Assembly (NCBI GenBank): GCA_030612495.1
Contig: JAUWNT010000038.1
Span: 1-15,848 of the forward strand
Reading direction: 5' to 3'
Source of the DNA: Candidatus Aminicenantota bacterium
GTDB taxonomy: Bacteria; Acidobacteriota; Aminicenantia; UBA2199
Length of the DNA stretch: 15,848 nucleotides
Below the pieces are notes generated by a model. That model was not told the origin of the DNA and made no database searches. It saw nothing but the letters and a program-made list of their open reading frames with translations. This document shows, piece by piece, positions 13,596 through 15,848 of the stretch (position 1 is its first letter; the number at the start of each line of letters is the position of its first letter). The translations under genes and the position numbers were made by a program.

Positions 13596-14969
13596 TCAAA
13601 AAATCTTACCGGGGTTCAACAGGTTCTCAGGGTCAAAAACCCTCTTCACTTGTTTAAAAAGCTCTATTTCTCTATTTGAAAATTGGTATTTCATAAAAGA
13701 TTTTTTAGATATACCAACACCATGTTCTCCGGTGATAGAACCTTTCTTTGAAATTACATAACGAAATATCTCATTAAGTACTATCTCCGATTTCCTCATC
13801 TCTTCTGGATTGTCAGGATCAACCATAAGATTTGTATGAATATTCCCATCTCCAAAATGCCCAAATAATATAATTAAAAGGTTAAATTCTTTTGCCAGTT
13901 TATTGATAAATTCAACTGTTTCAGGGATTTTGCTAACAGGTACTACTATATCCTCATTAATTTTTTTAGGACTCAAACCTGAAATAGCAGGAGAAATATT
14001 CCTCCTTATTTTCCAGAGTTCTTCTTGCTCTTCTTCTGTTTCAGCGATTTCATAATTTAAAATTTCATAATCTTTTAAAACTTCAATGAATCTATTCTTC
14101 CTCTCTTTTACCTCAATCTCATTTCCATCAACCTCTATTACAATAGAAGCATTAATATCATTATCGAAAGACACCTCCATATATTTAGAAGATGCCAAAA
14201 TAGAACTTCTATCCATAAATTCAAGCACAGATGGATAAATTTTGCTATTTATTACTTTATTTATAAATTCAGCTCCAGCACTCAAAGATTTAAAATCTAC
14301 CCGGAATAAAACTCTTAATTCAGGCAAAGTAATTAGTCTTAAAATAATCTTCGAGATAACCGCAAGTGTCCCCTCTGAGCCAACAATAAGAGATTTTAAA
14401 TTATACCCAGCAACATCCTTTATAACATTGGATCCAACTTTTATTTTATCTCCATTTACTAAAAAGCATTCAAGTTCAAGTACATAATTCAAAGTCACAC
14501 CATATTTAAAACATCTTGGTCCTCCTGAATTCTCAGAAACATTACCACCAATTGTTGAAGTCTTTAAACTTGCTGGATCAGGAGGATAAAAAAGCCCTTT
14601 CTTTTCACATTCATTTTGAAGCTCATATGTAACTACCCCTGGTTCAACTTCTGCAATGAAATTTTTTGTATCAATATTTAATATTCTATTCATCTTTGTA
14701 AAAACCATGACTATTCCTCTGTTATATGGTAATGCACCGCCAGAATAACCAACTCCTGCTCCCCTTGGTGTTACTGGTATCTTGTATTTATATGCAATTT
14801 TTAAGATCCTCTCTATGTCCCTTTCATTCTCTGGAAATACAATCAAATCAGGTAAATATTCTACACGCGTAGCATCGTATGAATACGTGATTAAATACTC
14901 CTTTTCATCAAAAACCTTACTTTTACCAATAGCTTTTATTAAACTTTTCTTAACCTCTTTTTTAATCAT
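13596..14969 (-). CDS. GlcD/D-lactate dehydrogenase-type FAD-linked oxidase
   Basis: The 457-aa flavoprotein has a PCMH-type FAD-binding domain (about 35-215) with PRGAGVGYSGGALP (68-81) and GGNVSENSGGPR (141-152). The FAD-oxidase C-terminal domain carries GHFGDGNIHTN (370-380; H371 and H378 are the expected metal ligands), GEHGVGISKK (414-423) and the ending FDPENLLNPGKIF. The family oxidises D-2-hydroxy acids such as glycolate or D-lactate and passes electrons to a partner Fe-S protein, quinone or electron-transfer flavoprotein. No GlcE/GlcF or EtfAB gene is in the window, so substrate and acceptor are open. It has its own promoter with a 5-nt leader, no SD, and ends 47 bp before uppS with no terminator seen, so some read-through into the operon is likely. 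Confidence 0.9.
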   Translation of the reverse strand: MIKKEVKKSLIKAIGKSKVFDEKEYLITYSYDATRVEYLPDLIVFPENERDIERILKIAYKYKIPVTPRGAGVGYSGGALPYNRGIVMVFTKMNRILNIDTKNFIAEVEPGVVTYELQNECEKKGLFYPPDPASLKTSTIGGNVSENSGGPRCFKYGVTLNYVLELECFLVNGDKIKVGSNVIKDVAGYNLKSLIVGSEGTLAVISKIILRLITLPELRVLFRVDFKSLSAGAEFINKVINSKIYPSVLEFMDRSSILASSKYMEVSFDNDINASIVIEVDGNEIEVKERKNRFIEVLKDYEILNYEIAETEEEQEELWKIRRNISPAISGLSPKKINEDIVVPVSKIPETVEFINKLAKEFNLLIILFGHFGDGNIHTNLMVDPDNPEEMRKSEIVLNEIFRYVISKKGSITGEHGVGISKKSFMKYQFSNREIELFKQVKRVFDPENLLNPGKIF

Positions 14970-14980
14970 GTTCTTTGAGT

Positions 14981-15009
14981 ATTATACTTTATGCTTTTAA
15001 TATGGTCAA
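14981..15009 (-). promoter_or_regulatory. Promoter of the GlcD-like gene, near-leaderless
   Basis: The minus strand has TTGACC (15009-15004, 5/6), 17 bp, then TATAAT (14986-14981, perfect). Predicted +1 is 14974, leaving only AGAAC before the ATG at 14969. Confidence 0.7.
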
Positions 15010-15060
15010 ATACAGCTTCATACCATTAAACATGATCTAAGCAAAAAAAAATTTAAAAAT

Positions 15061-15088
15061 TTGACAAACATAAGCTCCTTATTATAAA
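15061..15088 (+). promoter_or_regulatory. Promoter of the cNMP/FHA gene
   Basis: TTGACA (15061-15066), a 16-bp spacer and TATAAA (15083-15088) predict a start near 15095 and a leader of about 26 nt. That leader is AT-rich (TTATTAATAGCATAATTAAA) and contains no Shine-Dalgarno-like purine stretch. It diverges from the GlcD-like promoter. Confidence 0.55.
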
Positions 15089-15120
15089 ATAATTTATTAA
15101 TAGCATAATTAAATAGAATA

Positions 15121-15848
15121 ATGGATATAGCAAAAAAATACATAAAACACTTTAAAGCAGGTGATGTTATATATGAAAAGGGAGATTTACAAACAGATTT
15201 TTATATAATTAACAAAGGTAAAGTACAAATAAAAACAGAAGAAAATAATATTGTATTAACAACTCTTATAAAGGGCGATTTCTTTGGAGAAGAGTCTTTA
15301 AATAGTGAGCATATCGCAGCCTTTACTGTAGATGTTATAGAAGATAGTGACATAATTGAAATACCATATGTTTACCTGGTTGATATGATGAAAAAAAGCA
15401 CAAAAATTGCTCTGAAAATTCTAAAAAAACTATCTGAAAAAAATCTAAAAATGCTTAATAATTTACTTACAGTAGAAAAGAAAATAGTAATAGTTGATGA
15501 ACAAAAAGATGCAGATGAGGATACTCATGACGATACCACTTCTAAAAAGCTACCTTCAGGTATTAAAGCTTATTTAATCATTCAGAGATCCAATAGAATT
15601 GTACAATTAATAAAGATAAAAACTTTTCTTGGAAGAAGAGATTATACAACTGGATTTATACCTGATGTTGACTTAACAAGAGAAGATGAAGAAAAATATA
15701 TATCAAGAAAACATTCTTCAATTTCTTATATTGATGGTAAATTTCACATTGCAGAAGAGCCAGGCTCTGTAAATGGAACTTATCTTAATGGGGAGAAATT
15801 AAATACAGGCGTAAAATATGAACTTAAAAACGAAGACGAACTAACCCT
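15121..15848 (+). CDS. cNMP-binding-like/FHA domain protein, 3' end beyond the window
   Basis: The frame opens at ATG 15121 and stays open for 242 codons to the window edge. Residues about 5-105 form a cyclic-nucleotide-binding-like beta-roll (FKAGDVIYEKGD, YIINKGKVQI, KGDFFGEESL at 51-60). The Arg that usually binds the cyclic phosphate is missing: the segment reads NSEHIAAFTV where PRxAT is expected. A helical, acidic linker (about 95-147) leads to an FHA domain (about 150 onward) with GR (171-172), SRKH (195-198) and NGTYLNG (218-224), the residues that read phosphothreonine. There is no DNA-binding helix-turn-helix in the visible part. It is probably a cytoplasmic phosphopeptide-binding signalling adaptor, whose partner may be a Hanks-type kinase such as the one at 5714-8791. 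What follows the FHA domain cannot be seen. Confidence 0.85.
   Translation, partial: MDIAKKYIKHFKAGDVIYEKGDLQTDFYIINKGKVQIKTEENNIVLTTLIKGDFFGEESLNSEHIAAFTVDVIEDSDIIEIPYVYLVDMMKKSTKIALKILKKLSEKNLKMLNNLLTVEKKIVIVDEQKDADEDTHDDTTSKKLPSGIKAYLIIQRSNRIVQLIKIKTFLGRRDYTTGFIPDVDLTREDEEKYISRKHSSISYIDGKFHIAEEPGSVNGTYLNGEKLNTGVKYELKNEDELT

Overview
The window is AT-rich (roughly 30 % G+C by eye) chromosomal DNA from a bacterium. Most genes are core housekeeping genes: the isoprenoid/phospholipid set uppS-cdsA-dxr-rseP, an FtsB/DivIC-type divisome protein, SppA and a TsaC/Sua5-type tRNA-modification enzyme. Around them are a large zinc-ribbon Ser/Thr kinase with TPRs, a Gfo/Idh/MocA dehydrogenase paired with a UDP-glucuronate-epimerase-like SDR, a GlcD-type flavoprotein, a VanZ-like membrane protein and the start of a cNMP-binding/FHA protein. 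A two-PDZ RseP and a long-form SppA suit a Gram-negative-type cell. TPR-tailed kinases together with word-like intergenic repeats recall uncultured low-GC lineages such as Acidobacteriota/Aminicenantia. That placement is a weak guess.

Layout. 1-48 (-) may be the first codons of a gene leaving the left edge, with a good promoter behind it. 49-415 is repeat-rich intergenic DNA. vanZ-like (416-814, -) lies between two direct repeats. sppA (1003-2703, -) diverges from the sugar-nucleotide pair Gfo dehydrogenase (2905-3867, +) and epimerase (3889-4947, +). A TsaC-like gene (5068-5724, +) meets the 1025-aa kinase (5714-8791, -) tail to tail. The kinase diverges from ftsB-like (8891-9214, +). After a repeat-rich convergent gap with a 147-bp inverted-repeat element comes the leftward cluster rseP, dxr, cdsA, uppS (9490-13548, -), then a GlcD-like gene (13596-14969, -). 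It diverges from the partial cNMP/FHA gene at the right edge (15121 onward, +).

How the genes work together. uppS, cdsA, dxr and rseP form a tightly packed operon with two ATGA overlaps. It covers undecaprenyl carrier lipid, CDP-diacylglycerol, the MEP pathway and intramembrane proteolysis. The Gfo/epimerase pair probably makes a nucleotide sugar for a surface glycan. The kinase and the FHA protein are both parts of phospho-Ser/Thr signalling, but nothing in the sequence links them directly.

Two patterns stand out. First, several promoter-proximal genes (uppS, the kinase, ftsB, and almost glcD) have sigma-70-like promoters placed so that the predicted transcription start falls on, or within 5 nt of, the A of the start codon, and they lack a usable Shine-Dalgarno site. 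This points to leaderless mRNAs. Second, low-complexity word repeats, a conserved 60-bp modular repeat, a GGGGTTTGAT/ATCAAACCCC palindrome and a 29-bp-TIR element occur only next to gene 3' ends. In two cases they supply the stop codon. No CRISPR array, tRNA, rRNA or intact transposase gene was seen.
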